DNA of 64,000 nt from Litoreibacter sp. Lineage in GTDB: Bacteria > Pseudomonadota > Alphaproteobacteria > Rhodobacterales > Rhodobacteraceae. Below, piece by piece: positions 40,977 to 50,837 of the stretch (positions within the stretch are counted from its first letter, which is position 1; every line of letters begins with the position of its first letter). The position numbers were made by a program, and so were the translations under genes. Where the stretch lies: contig JAPORH010000011.1 in assembly GCA_026710325.1 (NCBI GenBank), forward strand, positions 1 through 64,000. The letters are read 5' to 3'. The notes beneath the pieces were generated by a model, which was not told the DNA's origin, searched no databases, and saw only the letters and a program-made list of their open reading frames with translations.

Positions 40977-42233
40977 ATGCGTTCTTACTTGAAAACAACT
41001 GCAATTGCGCTGGCCTTGACCACCGCTGCTGGCTCTGCCCAAGCAGATGCACATGGCGGGGTTGAAGTTCTGCACTGGTGGACATCGGGCGGCGAAGCCG
41101 CGGCGCTCAACGTGCTGAAAGAAGACCTGGAAGGTCAGGGCATCGGCTGGACCGATATGCCAGTTGCTGGCGGGGGCGGCGAGCAGGCGATGACTGTGCT
41201 ACGCGCCCGCGTGACCGCAGGCAACGCACCAACTGCTGTTCAAGGTCTCGGCTTTGACATCATCGACTGGGCCAAACAGGGATCGCTCGCGGATCTGAAC
41301 GCCGTTGCTGCAGCCGAGGGCTGGGACGACGTGATCCCTGCAGCGCTACAGCAGTTCGCCAAAGTGGACGGTAAATGGGTGTCTGCCCCGGTGAACGTGC
41401 ACTCCACCAACTGGGTTTGGGCCAACAAGGCGGTTCTGGAGGCAAACGGTATTGCTGAGCCAACCTCCTGGGAGGAGTTCACCGCAGCGCTTGAAAAGCT
41501 GAAAGCTGCAGGCGTGACCCCAATCGCGCATGGCGGCCAGGCTTGGCAGGACGCCACTGTGTTCGACGGTGTCGCTATGTCGGTTTTGGGACCGGATGGC
41601 TACAAAGCCGCTTTCATCGACCTCGACGAAGAGGTTCTGGGCGGTGGCGCCATGAAAGAGGCCTTCGACCGCATGGCCGTGATCCGCGACAATGTGGACG
41701 AGAACTTCTCGGGCCGTGACTGGAACCTTGCAACCGCCATGGTCATCAACGGCGAGGCCGGTTTCCAGATGATGGGCGATTGGGCCAAGGGCGAATTCCT
41801 GAACGCGGGCAAAGTGCCGGGTCAGGACTTCTTGTGCTTCCGCTTCCCCGGCACGGCTGAGCAGGTCACATTCAACGCCGACCAGTTCATGATGTTCGAC
41901 CAGGGCGGTTCCGTCTCGGACGAGCAGGCAGCGCTTGCAACTGCGATCCTGTCACCATCCTTCCAGTCGGCTTTCAACGTCGTGAAGGGCTCGGTCCCTG
42001 CGCGCACGGATGTTTCGGACGCGGCGTTTGATGATTGCGGCAAGAAGGGCATGGCCGATCTTGCGGCAGCGGCCTCGTCGGGCAACCTGTTTGGCTCCAT
42101 GGCCCATGGCCACGCCAACCCGGCTTCTGTGAAAAACGCGATCTATGACGTCGTCACTGCGCATTTCAATGGCGAGTATGACAGCGAAACTGCTGTTGCC
42201 GAGCTGGTCGATGCGGTGTCGATCGCCAAGTAA
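40977..42233 (+). CDS. CUT1-type carbohydrate ABC transporter substrate-binding protein
   Basis: Signal peptide; [50 protein letters not shown]. Confidence 0.92.
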   Translation: MRSYLKTTAIALALTTAAGSAQADAHGGVEVLHWWTSGGEAAALNVLKEDLEGQGIGWTDMPVAGGGGEQAMTVLRARVTAGNAPTAVQGLGFDIIDWAKQGSLADLNAVAAAEGWDDVIPAALQQFAKVDGKWVSAPVNVHSTNWVWANKAVLEANGIAEPTSWEEFTAALEKLKAAGVTPIAHGGQAWQDATVFDGVAMSVLGPDGYKAAFIDLDEEVLGGGAMKEAFDRMAVIRDNVDENFSGRDWNLATAMVINGEAGFQMMGDWAKGEFLNAGKVPGQDFLCFRFPGTAEQVTFNADQFMMFDQGGSVSDEQAALATAILSPSFQSAFNVVKGSVPARTDVSDAAFDDCGKKGMADLAAAASSGNLFGSMAHGHANPASVKNAIYDVVTAHFNGEYDSETAVAELVDAVSIAK

Positions 42234-42244
42234 TCCCACCAGTT

Positions 42245-42270
42245 GCGGGGCGGTCTTCGGGCCGCCCCGC
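42245..42270 (+). terminator. Stem-loop between binding-protein and permease genes
   Basis: gcggggcgg-tcttcggg-ccgccccgc, 9-bp perfect GC stem, no long U tract. Confidence 0.65.
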
Positions 42271-42312
42271 CCACTTATTCGCAAACTCCACTCTGCCTAA
42301 AGGGGGCGCGTG

Positions 42313-43206
42313 ATGGCACATTTGGCCAACGCGGATTTCAAGACGCGGCTACAATCTTGGTTGCCGAAACTGGTGCTCTCGCCGTCGCTGGCTTTGGTGC
42401 TGGTCTTTGTCTACGGGTTCATCATCTTCTCGGTCTATCTGTCCTTTACCGACAGCCGATTGTTGCCATCCTATGGCTGGGTCGGCTGGGAGAACTATTC
42501 CAAGCTCTGGCGGCTTAGCCATTGGGAAACGTCCCTGATCAACATGGGCATCTTTGCGTTTCTCTACATTGGCATATGCACGGTGTTGGGTCTGGGGCTC
42601 GCAATCTTCCTCGATCAGAAAATACGCGGCGAAGGGGTAATCCGGACAATCTACCTTTATCCGATGGCGCTGTCTTTCATCGTCACAGGCACGGCATGGA
42701 AGTGGTTTCTGGACCCCGGCATCGGGCTCGAGAATGTCATGCAGACCTGGGGCTGGGAGAGCTTTGAGTTCGACTGGATCAAGAACCGCGATTTCGCAAT
42801 TTACACGGTTGTCCTTGCCGCTGTCTGGCAAACCTCGGGTTTCGTTATGGCGATGTTCCTCGCCGGGCTTCGCGGCATTGACAACGAGATGCTGAAAGCG
42901 GCGCAGATGGACGGGGCCAGCAACTGGAACCTTTACCGCCGGATCATCATTCCACAGCTTCGGCCCGCCTTTCTGTCGGCTTTCGTCATCCTCAGCCACC
43001 TGGCCATCAAGACCTTCGATCTGGTTATCGCGCTGACCGGCGGTGGGCCCGGCCGGGCGACCGAGCTGCCGGCGACATTCATGTACTCCTACACTTTCAC
43101 ACGGAACCAGATGGGGATCGGTGCCGCCTCGGCCACGATCATGCTGATGACAATCGCCGCAATCATGATCCCTTATCTTTACGCCGAATTGCGGGAGAAG
43201 AAGTGA
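42313..43206 (+). CDS. Carbohydrate ABC transporter permease (MalF-type)
   Basis: Six-TM CUT1 permease, EAA-like loop LKAAQMDGASNWNLYRRIIIPQLRP. Confidence 0.92.
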   Translation: MAHLANADFKTRLQSWLPKLVLSPSLALVLVFVYGFIIFSVYLSFTDSRLLPSYGWVGWENYSKLWRLSHWETSLINMGIFAFLYIGICTVLGLGLAIFLDQKIRGEGVIRTIYLYPMALSFIVTGTAWKWFLDPGIGLENVMQTWGWESFEFDWIKNRDFAIYTVVLAAVWQTSGFVMAMFLAGLRGIDNEMLKAAQMDGASNWNLYRRIIIPQLRPAFLSAFVILSHLAIKTFDLVIALTGGGPGRATELPATFMYSYTFTRNQMGIGAASATIMLMTIAAIMIPYLYAELREKK

Positions 43207-43231
43207 TGGTTGGTCCAAAGGAGCGCATGAA

Positions 43232-44113
43232 ATGAGCGTCGCAACGCAAGATACCGCTATTCGCACAGGTCGCGTCATGCGCACGCTGATCTATCTGGTG
43301 CTGCTGCTCTTCGTCCTGTTCTACATGCTGCCGCTCTACGTGATGCTCGTGAACTCGGTGAAGCCGCTGGAAGAGATCACCGGCGGCGGCATGATGAACC
43401 TGCCACAGGTCTTCACCCTGGAGCCCTGGTTCAAAGCTTGGTCATCTGCCCAGATCGGGGTCGAACCGACGGGATTGTCGCCTTACTTCTGGAACTCGAT
43501 CAAGATGGTCGTGCCTGCTGTGATCATCTCAACAGTCCTGGGCGCCCTGAACGGCTACGTCCTGACCAAGTGGCGCTTCCGTGGTGACACGATCCTGTTC
43601 GGCCTGATGCTTTTCGCCTGTTTCATCCCCTTCCAAATCGTGCTGATCCCAATGGCGCGGGTGCTGGGCGAGTTGGGCCTGGCCGGGTCAACCTGGGGCC
43701 TGTCGCTGGTGCATATCGTCTACGGTATCGGCTTCACGACGCTTTATTTCCGAAACTACTATGCGGTGTTCCCGACCGAGCTGATCCGCGCAGCCCAGAT
43801 TGATGGGGCGGGATTCTTCCAGATTTTCTGGCGCATCTTGCTGCCTTCATCAGGACCGATCGCAGTGGTCTCGATCATCTGGCAATTCACCAATATTTGG
43901 AACGACTTCCTGTTCGGCGCGTCCTTTGCTGGTGCAAACAACCAACCGATGACGGTTGCTCTGAACAACCTCGTGCAAGCCAGCCACGGTGTGAAAGAAT
44001 ATAACGTCCACTTCGCCGGGGCCATCCTGGCGGCGCTCCCAACTCTGCTCGTCTACATCGTCGCGGGCCGCTACTTCGTACGCGGTCTGATGGCCGGCTC
44101 CGTGAAAGGATAA
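43232..44113 (+). CDS. Carbohydrate ABC transporter permease (MalG-type)
   Basis: EAA loop LIRAAQIDGAGFFQIFWRILLPSSGP. Confidence 0.92.
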   Translation: MSVATQDTAIRTGRVMRTLIYLVLLLFVLFYMLPLYVMLVNSVKPLEEITGGGMMNLPQVFTLEPWFKAWSSAQIGVEPTGLSPYFWNSIKMVVPAVIISTVLGALNGYVLTKWRFRGDTILFGLMLFACFIPFQIVLIPMARVLGELGLAGSTWGLSLVHIVYGIGFTTLYFRNYYAVFPTELIRAAQIDGAGFFQIFWRILLPSSGPIAVVSIIWQFTNIWNDFLFGASFAGANNQPMTVALNNLVQASHGVKEYNVHFAGAILAALPTLLVYIVAGRYFVRGLMAGSVKG

Positions 44114-44117
44114 ACCC

Positions 44118-45230
44118 ATGGGCTTCCTAGACATCGATAACACAACCAAATCCTATGGCGCGGTGGAGGTGCTTCACAACGTGGACATCTCGGTCGAGGA
44201 GGGCGAGTTCCTAGTCCTCGTTGGTCCGTCGGGCTGCGGCAAGTCAACGCTCTTGAACATGATCGCAGGGCTTGAGGATATTTCCAGCGGGGAAATCCGC
44301 ATCAAGGACCAGTTGATGAACGGGGTGCACCCGTCCAAGCGCAACATCGCCATGGTGTTCCAAAGCTATGCGCTCTACCCGAACATGACGGTTGGGCAAA
44401 ACATCACCTTCGGTCTGGAAATGCACGGTGTGCCAAAGCCAGAGCGCGAAAAGGCGATGCATGAGGTCGCCAACCTGCTGCAGATCGAGAACTTCCTTGA
44501 CCGCAAGCCGGGCGCCTTGTCGGGCGGGCAGCGTCAGCGGGTCGCCATGGGCCGGGCCCTTGTGCGCAATCCAGACGTCTTCCTGTTTGACGAACCGCTG
44601 TCCAACCTTGACGCCAAGCTGCGCGTCGATATGCGGACCGAAATCAAGAAACTGCACCAAAAGCTGGGCACCACCATCGTCTATGTCACCCATGACCAGA
44701 TCGAGGCGTTGACGCTCTCGACACGGATCGCGGTGATGAACGGCGGTTACGTGCAACAGCTTGGCACGCCGCAGGAAATTTACGACACACCGGCCAACAT
44801 CTTCGTCGCCACTTTCATGGGCTCTCCAGCGATGAATGTGATACCAGCCAAGGTCGACATGCAAAACGGGCGGCCCGTGGCCTGTGTTGAAACCCATGAC
44901 GGAACGACCTCGACCCTGCCGTTCAGCCAGGACAACCTGTCTGAATGGAACGGCAAGGACATCCTGCTTGGCATTCGCCCGGAGACGATCACCGATGAAG
45001 ACGCTGCCGACCGCAAGTCCTCAAACATCGCGCATCTGACCAATCAGGTCGTTGTGACGGAACCAGCGGGCTCCGACACATTCGTGTCCATGACGCTTGG
45101 CGGCCGCGACGTGATTGCCAGAATGCGCTCTGATGCTGAGGTGAAACCAGGCGCCGATTTCACCTTCGCGGTGAATATGGAAAAAGCCGTCGCTTTTGAT
45201 CCGGCAACCGAGATGCGCATCCCGGCCTGA
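44118..45230 (+). CDS. Carbohydrate ABC transporter ATP-binding protein (MalK/UgpC-like)
   Basis: GPSGCGKSTLLNMIAGLEDISSG...LSGGQRQRVAMGRALVRNP...DEPLSNLDAKLR; TOBE region. Confidence 0.95.
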   Translation: MGFLDIDNTTKSYGAVEVLHNVDISVEEGEFLVLVGPSGCGKSTLLNMIAGLEDISSGEIRIKDQLMNGVHPSKRNIAMVFQSYALYPNMTVGQNITFGLEMHGVPKPEREKAMHEVANLLQIENFLDRKPGALSGGQRQRVAMGRALVRNPDVFLFDEPLSNLDAKLRVDMRTEIKKLHQKLGTTIVYVTHDQIEALTLSTRIAVMNGGYVQQLGTPQEIYDTPANIFVATFMGSPAMNVIPAKVDMQNGRPVACVETHDGTTSTLPFSQDNLSEWNGKDILLGIRPETITDEDAADRKSSNIAHLTNQVVVTEPAGSDTFVSMTLGGRDVIARMRSDAEVKPGADFTFAVNMEKAVAFDPATEMRIPA

Positions 45231-46714
45231 TGGACGCTGACGTCATCATAATTGGCTCCGGCATGGGCGGCGCAACACTGGCGGCAGCGTTGGCTCCTTC
45301 GGGGCGTCGGATCATGATCCTCGAGCGGGGCGAGCATTTGCGCGCCTCGCCAAAGGATCGCGATGCGGAGGCGATATTTGGTGACGGGGCTTTTCGTCCA
45401 GATGAAACGTGGCTGGACGGGCAAGATCGTCCCTTCAACCCGGGAAATTACTACAACGTAGGTGGGAACTCCAAATTCTATGGGGCCGCCTTGATCCGTT
45501 ATCGGGCGTCTGACTTCGATGCGGTCATGCACCCCGGAGGCACAACGCCGGGCTGGCCCATTCGTTATGACGAGATTGAGGCGGACTATCAGGCCGCCGA
45601 AGACATGTATCAGGTCCGAGGGCAGGCCACCGACGATCCGACCGAACCTGAGCATTCCGGCAACTACCCCCACCCGCCAGTGCCCGACGAGCCAGACATG
45701 GCTGCCCTGCGGGCGCGATTGAAAGACGCAGGCCTGCATCCGTCTCATATTCCACTAGGGGTTGATCTGACGCTGTGGCTCGCTGCGGGAAAAACCACCT
45801 GGGATGCCTATCCCAACACCTGTGGTGGCAAGATGGATGCAGAGACCGGGGGACTGGCCCGCGCGCTGGCGCACGACAATGTGACGCTGACAACTGGCGT
45901 TGAAGTCGAAGCATTGCAGAGCGACGCGGCAGGCCGGATCACGGGCGTTTTGTTGAAAAAGGGTCTTATTCTGACGGCGCCTTTGGTCGTTGTGGCGGCG
46001 GGTGCGGTTCAGACTGCTGCACTTCTACTGCGCTCTGCCAATGACAATTGCCCGACGGGTTTGGCGAACCGCTCTGATCAGGTCGGCCGGAACTTCATGA
46101 ACCATAATTGTTCTGCTGTGCTGGCGCTCCACCCGTTCCGCAAGAACCGATCCATCTACCAAAAGACCCTGATGCTGAACGATTTCTATCAGCGCTCCAA
46201 CACCCGGCCACCACTCGGCAATATCCAGATGCTTGGAAAGATAACCGGGCCCATTCTTGCAGCGACGACTCCGCTCCCACGCGCTGTTGCGCATTGGATC
46301 GCCGCGCGCAGCTTCGATTTCTACGCCATGTCCGAAGACCTCGCGAATCCGGAGAGCCGGGTGACGTTGAAGAATGGGCAGATCAAGCTCGACTGGCAGC
46401 GGTCGAACTGGAGTGCCCATCTGCAGTTGGTGCGTGAACTCAAACGCGTCTTGCGACGGGTTGGGTTTCCAATTGTGCTGAGCCAAGCCTTTGATCGGCG
46501 CACCCCGTCGCATCAATGCGGCACGGCCCGCATGGGTGATGACCCGGCTGCAAGCGTCGTGGACAGCCATTGCCGTAGCCATGACCACCCCAATCTTTTC
46601 ATTGTCGATGCGTCAGTGTTGCCGACATCCGCCGCCGTGAACCCGGCGCTGACCATCGCCGCTCTCGCCTTACGCGCGGGACGCCACATCACCCAGACGG
46701 AGTTTGCCGCATGA
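45230..46714 (+). CDS. GMC family FAD-dependent oxidoreductase (gluconate/glucoside dehydrogenase-like)
   Basis: DVIIIGSGMGGATLAAALAPSGRRIMILERGE...HQCGTARMGDDPAASVVDSHCRSHDHPNLFIVDASVLPTSAAVNPALTIAALALR; no obvious signal peptide. Confidence 0.9.
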   Translation: MDADVIIIGSGMGGATLAAALAPSGRRIMILERGEHLRASPKDRDAEAIFGDGAFRPDETWLDGQDRPFNPGNYYNVGGNSKFYGAALIRYRASDFDAVMHPGGTTPGWPIRYDEIEADYQAAEDMYQVRGQATDDPTEPEHSGNYPHPPVPDEPDMAALRARLKDAGLHPSHIPLGVDLTLWLAAGKTTWDAYPNTCGGKMDAETGGLARALAHDNVTLTTGVEVEALQSDAAGRITGVLLKKGLILTAPLVVVAAGAVQTAALLLRSANDNCPTGLANRSDQVGRNFMNHNCSAVLALHPFRKNRSIYQKTLMLNDFYQRSNTRPPLGNIQMLGKITGPILAATTPLPRAVAHWIAARSFDFYAMSEDLANPESRVTLKNGQIKLDWQRSNWSAHLQLVRELKRVLRRVGFPIVLSQAFDRRTPSHQCGTARMGDDPAASVVDSHCRSHDHPNLFIVDASVLPTSAAVNPALTIAALALRAGRHITQTEFAA

Positions 46715-48306
46715 CCGGCCGTGGATATGATTTCATCGTGATCGGGGGAGGCTCCGCCGGCTCTGCCATCGCAGCGCGCTTGTCAGAGGACCCGAGCGCC
46801 AAGATCCTGCTGCTGGAGGCAGGCGGCAGCGACCGCCACCCGTTTTTTCACCTGCCCGCAGGTTTTGCCAAGATGACCAAGGGTATTGGTTCCTGGGGGT
46901 GGTCGAGCACGCCGCAAAAGGCAATGCAGAACAAAGTGTTCAACTACACACAAGCCAAGGTCATTGGCGGCGGTTCGGCGATCAACGCGCAGATCTACAC
47001 GCGAGGTGCCGCGCAGGATTATGACGGCTGGCGACAGATGGGCTGCGACGGCTGGAGCTATGAAGACGTGCTGCCCTACTTCAAAAAGTCCGAGGATAAC
47101 GACACCTACAACGGGCGCTTGCATGGCAAGGGCGGGCCTTTGGGCGTGTCCATGCCCGCCGCCCCCTTGCCCATCTGCGATGCCTTCATCGAGGCCGCCG
47201 GTCAGGTGGGCATACCCAAAACGACGGATGTGAATGGCGAAAAGCAGGACGGTGCGGGCTATTACCAGCTCACCCAAAAGCACGCGCGCCGTTCCTCGGC
47301 GGCAATGGCGTTTCTGGGGCAGGCTCGCGGGCGGGGCAATCTGACGATCCAGATGAAGGCGCAGGTCAAGCGGATCGTGGTCGAACATGGCAGGGCGAGC
47401 GGTGTCGAGATGGCTGATGGCTCCGTCATCACGGCGGACCGAGAGGTGATCCTGTCCTCGGGCGCGATCGGCTCACCGCGCTTGCTGCAGCTGTCGGGAA
47501 TTGGTCCTGCAGATCATCTGCAAAGCCTTGGCATCGACGTGATCTATGACCAGCCCGCGGTCGGCGCGAACCTGCAAGACCATCTGGACCTTTATGCGAT
47601 TTGCGAGGTCACGGGCCCCCACACCTATGACCGGTTCGCCAAGCTGCATCTCAGCGCTTTTGCCGCCCTGCAATATCTCTTCACCCGCAAGGGTCCCGTT
47701 GCCTCCAGCCTCTTTGAAACGGGTGGCTTTTGGTACGCGGATGAGAATGCGGAAACGCCAGACATCCAGATGCATCTGGGCTTGGGCACCGGCATCGAAG
47801 CGGGTGTCGAGGCGATGGCGAACGGGGGCGTGACGCTGAATGCGTGCCACTTGCGCCCACGATCACGCGGGACAGTCCGGCTGCAATCGGACAACCCCAA
47901 AGACATGCCGCTCATTGATCCCAATTACCTCTCAGACCGTTACGATCGCGACATGTCGATCCGGGGCCTGAAGCTGGTGCAAGAGATCCTGTCGCAATCC
48001 GCGCTATCGAAATACATCCTCGCCGAACGCTTGCCGGGCCCGGATGTGAGGACGGACGAGGATTACTACAACTTCATTTGCGTCCACTCCAAAACCTCGC
48101 ACCATTGCGCAGGTACCTGCCGCATGGGCGCGGATGAGGCAGCGGTTCTCAACCCACGTCTCCAATTCAACGGCATTGACGGCCTGCGCGTGGCCGACGC
48201 CTCGGTCATGCCGACCGTCAATTCATCCAACACAAACGCACCCTCCATCATGATCGGCGAGAAAGCCGCCGACATGATCAAACAAGACCAAGGAATGTCC
48301 CTATGA
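46711..48306 (+). CDS. GMC family oxidoreductase (choline dehydrogenase-like)
   Basis: YDFIVIGGGSAGSAIAARLSEDPSAKILLLEAGG...SGAIGSPRLLQLSGIGPADHL...CAGTCRMG...VADASVMPTVNSSNTNAPSIMIGEKAADMI. Confidence 0.94.
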   Translation: MTGRGYDFIVIGGGSAGSAIAARLSEDPSAKILLLEAGGSDRHPFFHLPAGFAKMTKGIGSWGWSSTPQKAMQNKVFNYTQAKVIGGGSAINAQIYTRGAAQDYDGWRQMGCDGWSYEDVLPYFKKSEDNDTYNGRLHGKGGPLGVSMPAAPLPICDAFIEAAGQVGIPKTTDVNGEKQDGAGYYQLTQKHARRSSAAMAFLGQARGRGNLTIQMKAQVKRIVVEHGRASGVEMADGSVITADREVILSSGAIGSPRLLQLSGIGPADHLQSLGIDVIYDQPAVGANLQDHLDLYAICEVTGPHTYDRFAKLHLSAFAALQYLFTRKGPVASSLFETGGFWYADENAETPDIQMHLGLGTGIEAGVEAMANGGVTLNACHLRPRSRGTVRLQSDNPKDMPLIDPNYLSDRYDRDMSIRGLKLVQEILSQSALSKYILAERLPGPDVRTDEDYYNFICVHSKTSHHCAGTCRMGADEAAVLNPRLQFNGIDGLRVADASVMPTVNSSNTNAPSIMIGEKAADMIKQDQGMSL

Positions 48307-48611
48307 TCCGCCACATCGTCCTCACCAAATTCAAGCCCGACGTCTCTGAGGACACCATCAAAACCATCTATGACGGCCTGTCTGCCCTCGCGGGCAAACT
48401 GCCCGGTGCCGCTAATTTCACTGGTGGGCGCTCTGAGAGCCCCGAGCAGATCGAGCGCGGCTATATGCACGGCTTTGTCATCGATTTTGACAGCTGGGAC
48501 GCCCTGCAAAACTACGCCGACAATGAGGAGCACAAAGCCCTGGGTGGCCAGCTTGTGGCCAACGCCGTGGGCGGAATCGACGGTATTCTGGTTCTCGACC
48601 TCGACGTGTAG
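48303..48611 (+). CDS. Dabb (stress-responsive A/B barrel) family protein
   Basis: MIRHIVLTKFKPDVSEDTIKTIYDGLSALAGKLPGAANFTGGRSESPEQIERGYMHGFVIDFDSWDALQNYADNEEH. Confidence 0.9.
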   Translation: MIRHIVLTKFKPDVSEDTIKTIYDGLSALAGKLPGAANFTGGRSESPEQIERGYMHGFVIDFDSWDALQNYADNEEHKALGGQLVANAVGGIDGILVLDLDV

Positions 48612-48635
48612 GGAGAGGCGAAAGGAAACCCACCC

Positions 48636-49640
48636 ATGAAAAGCCGCCCCACCATTCTGGACGTCGCCAAACAGGCTGGCGTGTCGAAATCCACCGTGAG
48701 CCTCGTTTTGCAAGGGGCAAGCTCGGTCAAGGATGAAACCCGCAGCTCAGTGCGGCAGGCCATGGCGGATATCGGCTACGTGTATAACCGGTCTGCGGCA
48801 ACACTGCGGTCGTCGACCTCCGGGCTGATCGGGCTGGTCATCAACGACCTGCGCAACCCGTTCTTTACCGAGTTTGCAGCGCGCTTTCAGATGGAGCTTG
48901 CAAAGGCCGGTTTTGCCACCGTGCTGGCCAACACCGACGAAGACCCCAAGCTGCAAAGCCAGATGATATCGTCGCTCGTCGAACACGGAGTTTCGGGCTT
49001 CATTATTTCACCCGCCTATGGGGAAGAAGCCACAACACTCGCGGTTTTGGACGCGGCCAACACTCCGACATTGCAGGTCTTTCGGACGCTGGAACGAGAG
49101 GGCGGCACGTTTCCACTTCTGGCACCCGACTACCTGACAGGCGGGCGGTTAGCGGCAGAACATCTGCTTGAGAAAGGCTGCAAAAAGATCGCTTTCCTCG
49201 GCGGGCTCGAAGGGCGTCCGGTGACGCGCGAACGCATGGCGGGCTATCTGTCGGTCTTGGAAGAGGTCGGGCAGGAACCGCTGATCCTCACCGGACAATC
49301 GACCCGTGCGTTTGGCAAATCCATGGCCGCCCAGATGCGTAAAGACCACCCGGATGTCGATGGTGTCATCTGTTTTAACGACCTTGTTGCCCTTGGCGTG
49401 CTTGCAGCTTGCCCCGATCTTGGGATCAAGGCCGGGCGCGACCTGCGCGTGGTGGGCTTCGATGATATCGAAGACGGGCAAGACAGCTATCCACCACTGA
49501 CCACTGTCAGCAGTAATATCCCAGATTTTGCGGCCTCAGCCGCGCGCCAGATCGTCGATTGGATCAAAGACGGCGTTGCCCCGCCGCCCGAGGCACGCAG
49601 CCCGGTGCGCTTGGTCATCCGTGCCTCCAGCGGCGCATGA
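48636..49640 (+). CDS. LacI family transcriptional regulator
   Basis: PTILDVAKQAGVSKSTVSLVLQGASSVKDETRSSVRQAMADIGYVYNRSAATLRSSTSGLIGLVIND. Confidence 0.96.
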   Translation: MKSRPTILDVAKQAGVSKSTVSLVLQGASSVKDETRSSVRQAMADIGYVYNRSAATLRSSTSGLIGLVINDLRNPFFTEFAARFQMELAKAGFATVLANTDEDPKLQSQMISSLVEHGVSGFIISPAYGEEATTLAVLDAANTPTLQVFRTLEREGGTFPLLAPDYLTGGRLAAEHLLEKGCKKIAFLGGLEGRPVTRERMAGYLSVLEEVGQEPLILTGQSTRAFGKSMAAQMRKDHPDVDGVICFNDLVALGVLAACPDLGIKAGRDLRVVGFDDIEDGQDSYPPLTTVSSNIPDFAASAARQIVDWIKDGVAPPPEARSPVRLVIRASSGA

Positions 49641-49658
49641 AAAATAAGGACAAATAAC

Positions 49659-50825
49659 ATGACAGAGGTAAAAGTCGCCGTACTTGGCGCGTCTGGCTGG
49701 ATGGGCAAGACCCACACCATGGCCTATCAGAGTTTCCCGCATTTCTTCGGGCCTGAAGGTGGCACGGCCCGCGTTGTCGCCCTGGTCGAGGCCAACCCCG
49801 CCGCCGCGAAGGACCTGGCGTTCCGCGCGCCGGGCGCAAAGATCCTTGAGCACTGGCAGGATGCTGTAAGCGATCCCGATGTCGACCTGATCGACATCTG
49901 CTTGCCGGACAATATGCATTACGAAGTCGCCAAGGCCGCACTGCTCGCAGGCAAGCACGTCTATTGCGAAAAACCACTTGCCGACACCGCTAAACAGGCG
50001 CGTGAGTTGGCGGATATCGCACGCGAAAAGGGGCTGATCACGCGGGTTGGCCATTCCTTCCCGCGCAACCCGATCCATGACCGTGCGAAAGAGATCATCG
50101 ACGCAGGCGAGATTGGTGAAATCAAGCTGTTCAAGGCCTGCCAGCATATCGACATCTACGGCGACCCGCTGGCCCCTTACATGTGGCGCGCGGATGGGGA
50201 CCTCGCACCGACGGGCATTATCGGCGACACCGGCAGCCATGTGTTCAGCTTCATGGAGTTTTTGGTGGGTAAGGTGTCTTCTCTCATTGCGGACATCTAC
50301 ATCACCGCGCCAAAGCGGCCCAAGGTCGAAGGGCTGGGCTATGGCGACGCTCCGCCGCCCGTCACAGATGCGACCGAATGGGGCGACGTCACAAACCCGG
50401 ACGGCACCAACATCTTGTGCACCTTTGAAAACGGCGCCAAAGGCCTGATCGATTTCAGCCGCGTCGCCACCGGTCGCAAGTTCATGCAGACCTATGAGAT
50501 CTACGGCACCAAAGGCAGCCTCGCCTACACCTTCGACGAGGTGAACCGGCTGCGCTTTTATTCGAACGACGACGCCGCCGGTCGCCGCGGGTTTCGTGAG
50601 ATCGACGTGGGCCCCGAGCACCCAACCTACGCGGCCTTCCTGCCGCTGCCGAACTTCGCGCTTGGCTATAACGAAGGCAAGATCATCGAGATTGCCGAGG
50701 TGATCAAATCGATCACCACACAGACGCCCATGTGGCCCACCTTCGAGAACGGTCACCACATTTGCCAGATTGTGGATGCCTGCATGGCCTCGTCTGACAA
50801 GCGGGCCTGGGTCGATATTGCCTGA
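49659..50825 (+). CDS. Gfo/Idh/MocA family oxidoreductase
   Basis: KVAVLGASGWMGKTHTMAY...DVDLIDICLPDNMHYEVAKAALLAGKHVYCEKPLADTAKQARELADIA. Confidence 0.95.
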   Translation: MTEVKVAVLGASGWMGKTHTMAYQSFPHFFGPEGGTARVVALVEANPAAAKDLAFRAPGAKILEHWQDAVSDPDVDLIDICLPDNMHYEVAKAALLAGKHVYCEKPLADTAKQARELADIAREKGLITRVGHSFPRNPIHDRAKEIIDAGEIGEIKLFKACQHIDIYGDPLAPYMWRADGDLAPTGIIGDTGSHVFSFMEFLVGKVSSLIADIYITAPKRPKVEGLGYGDAPPPVTDATEWGDVTNPDGTNILCTFENGAKGLIDFSRVATGRKFMQTYEIYGTKGSLAYTFDEVNRLRFYSNDDAAGRRGFREIDVGPEHPTYAAFLPLPNFALGYNEGKIIEIAEVIKSITTQTPMWPTFENGHHICQIVDACMASSDKRAWVDIA

Positions 50826-50837
50826 AGCCGAGGACCA

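Noticed and set aside
40000-41085. 361-aa ORF on - strand
   Set aside because: Antisense shadow of the aldehyde dehydrogenase gene; no domain signature.
42349-43284. 311-aa ORF on - strand
   Set aside because: Antisense to the MalF-type permease; composition looks like a shadow frame.
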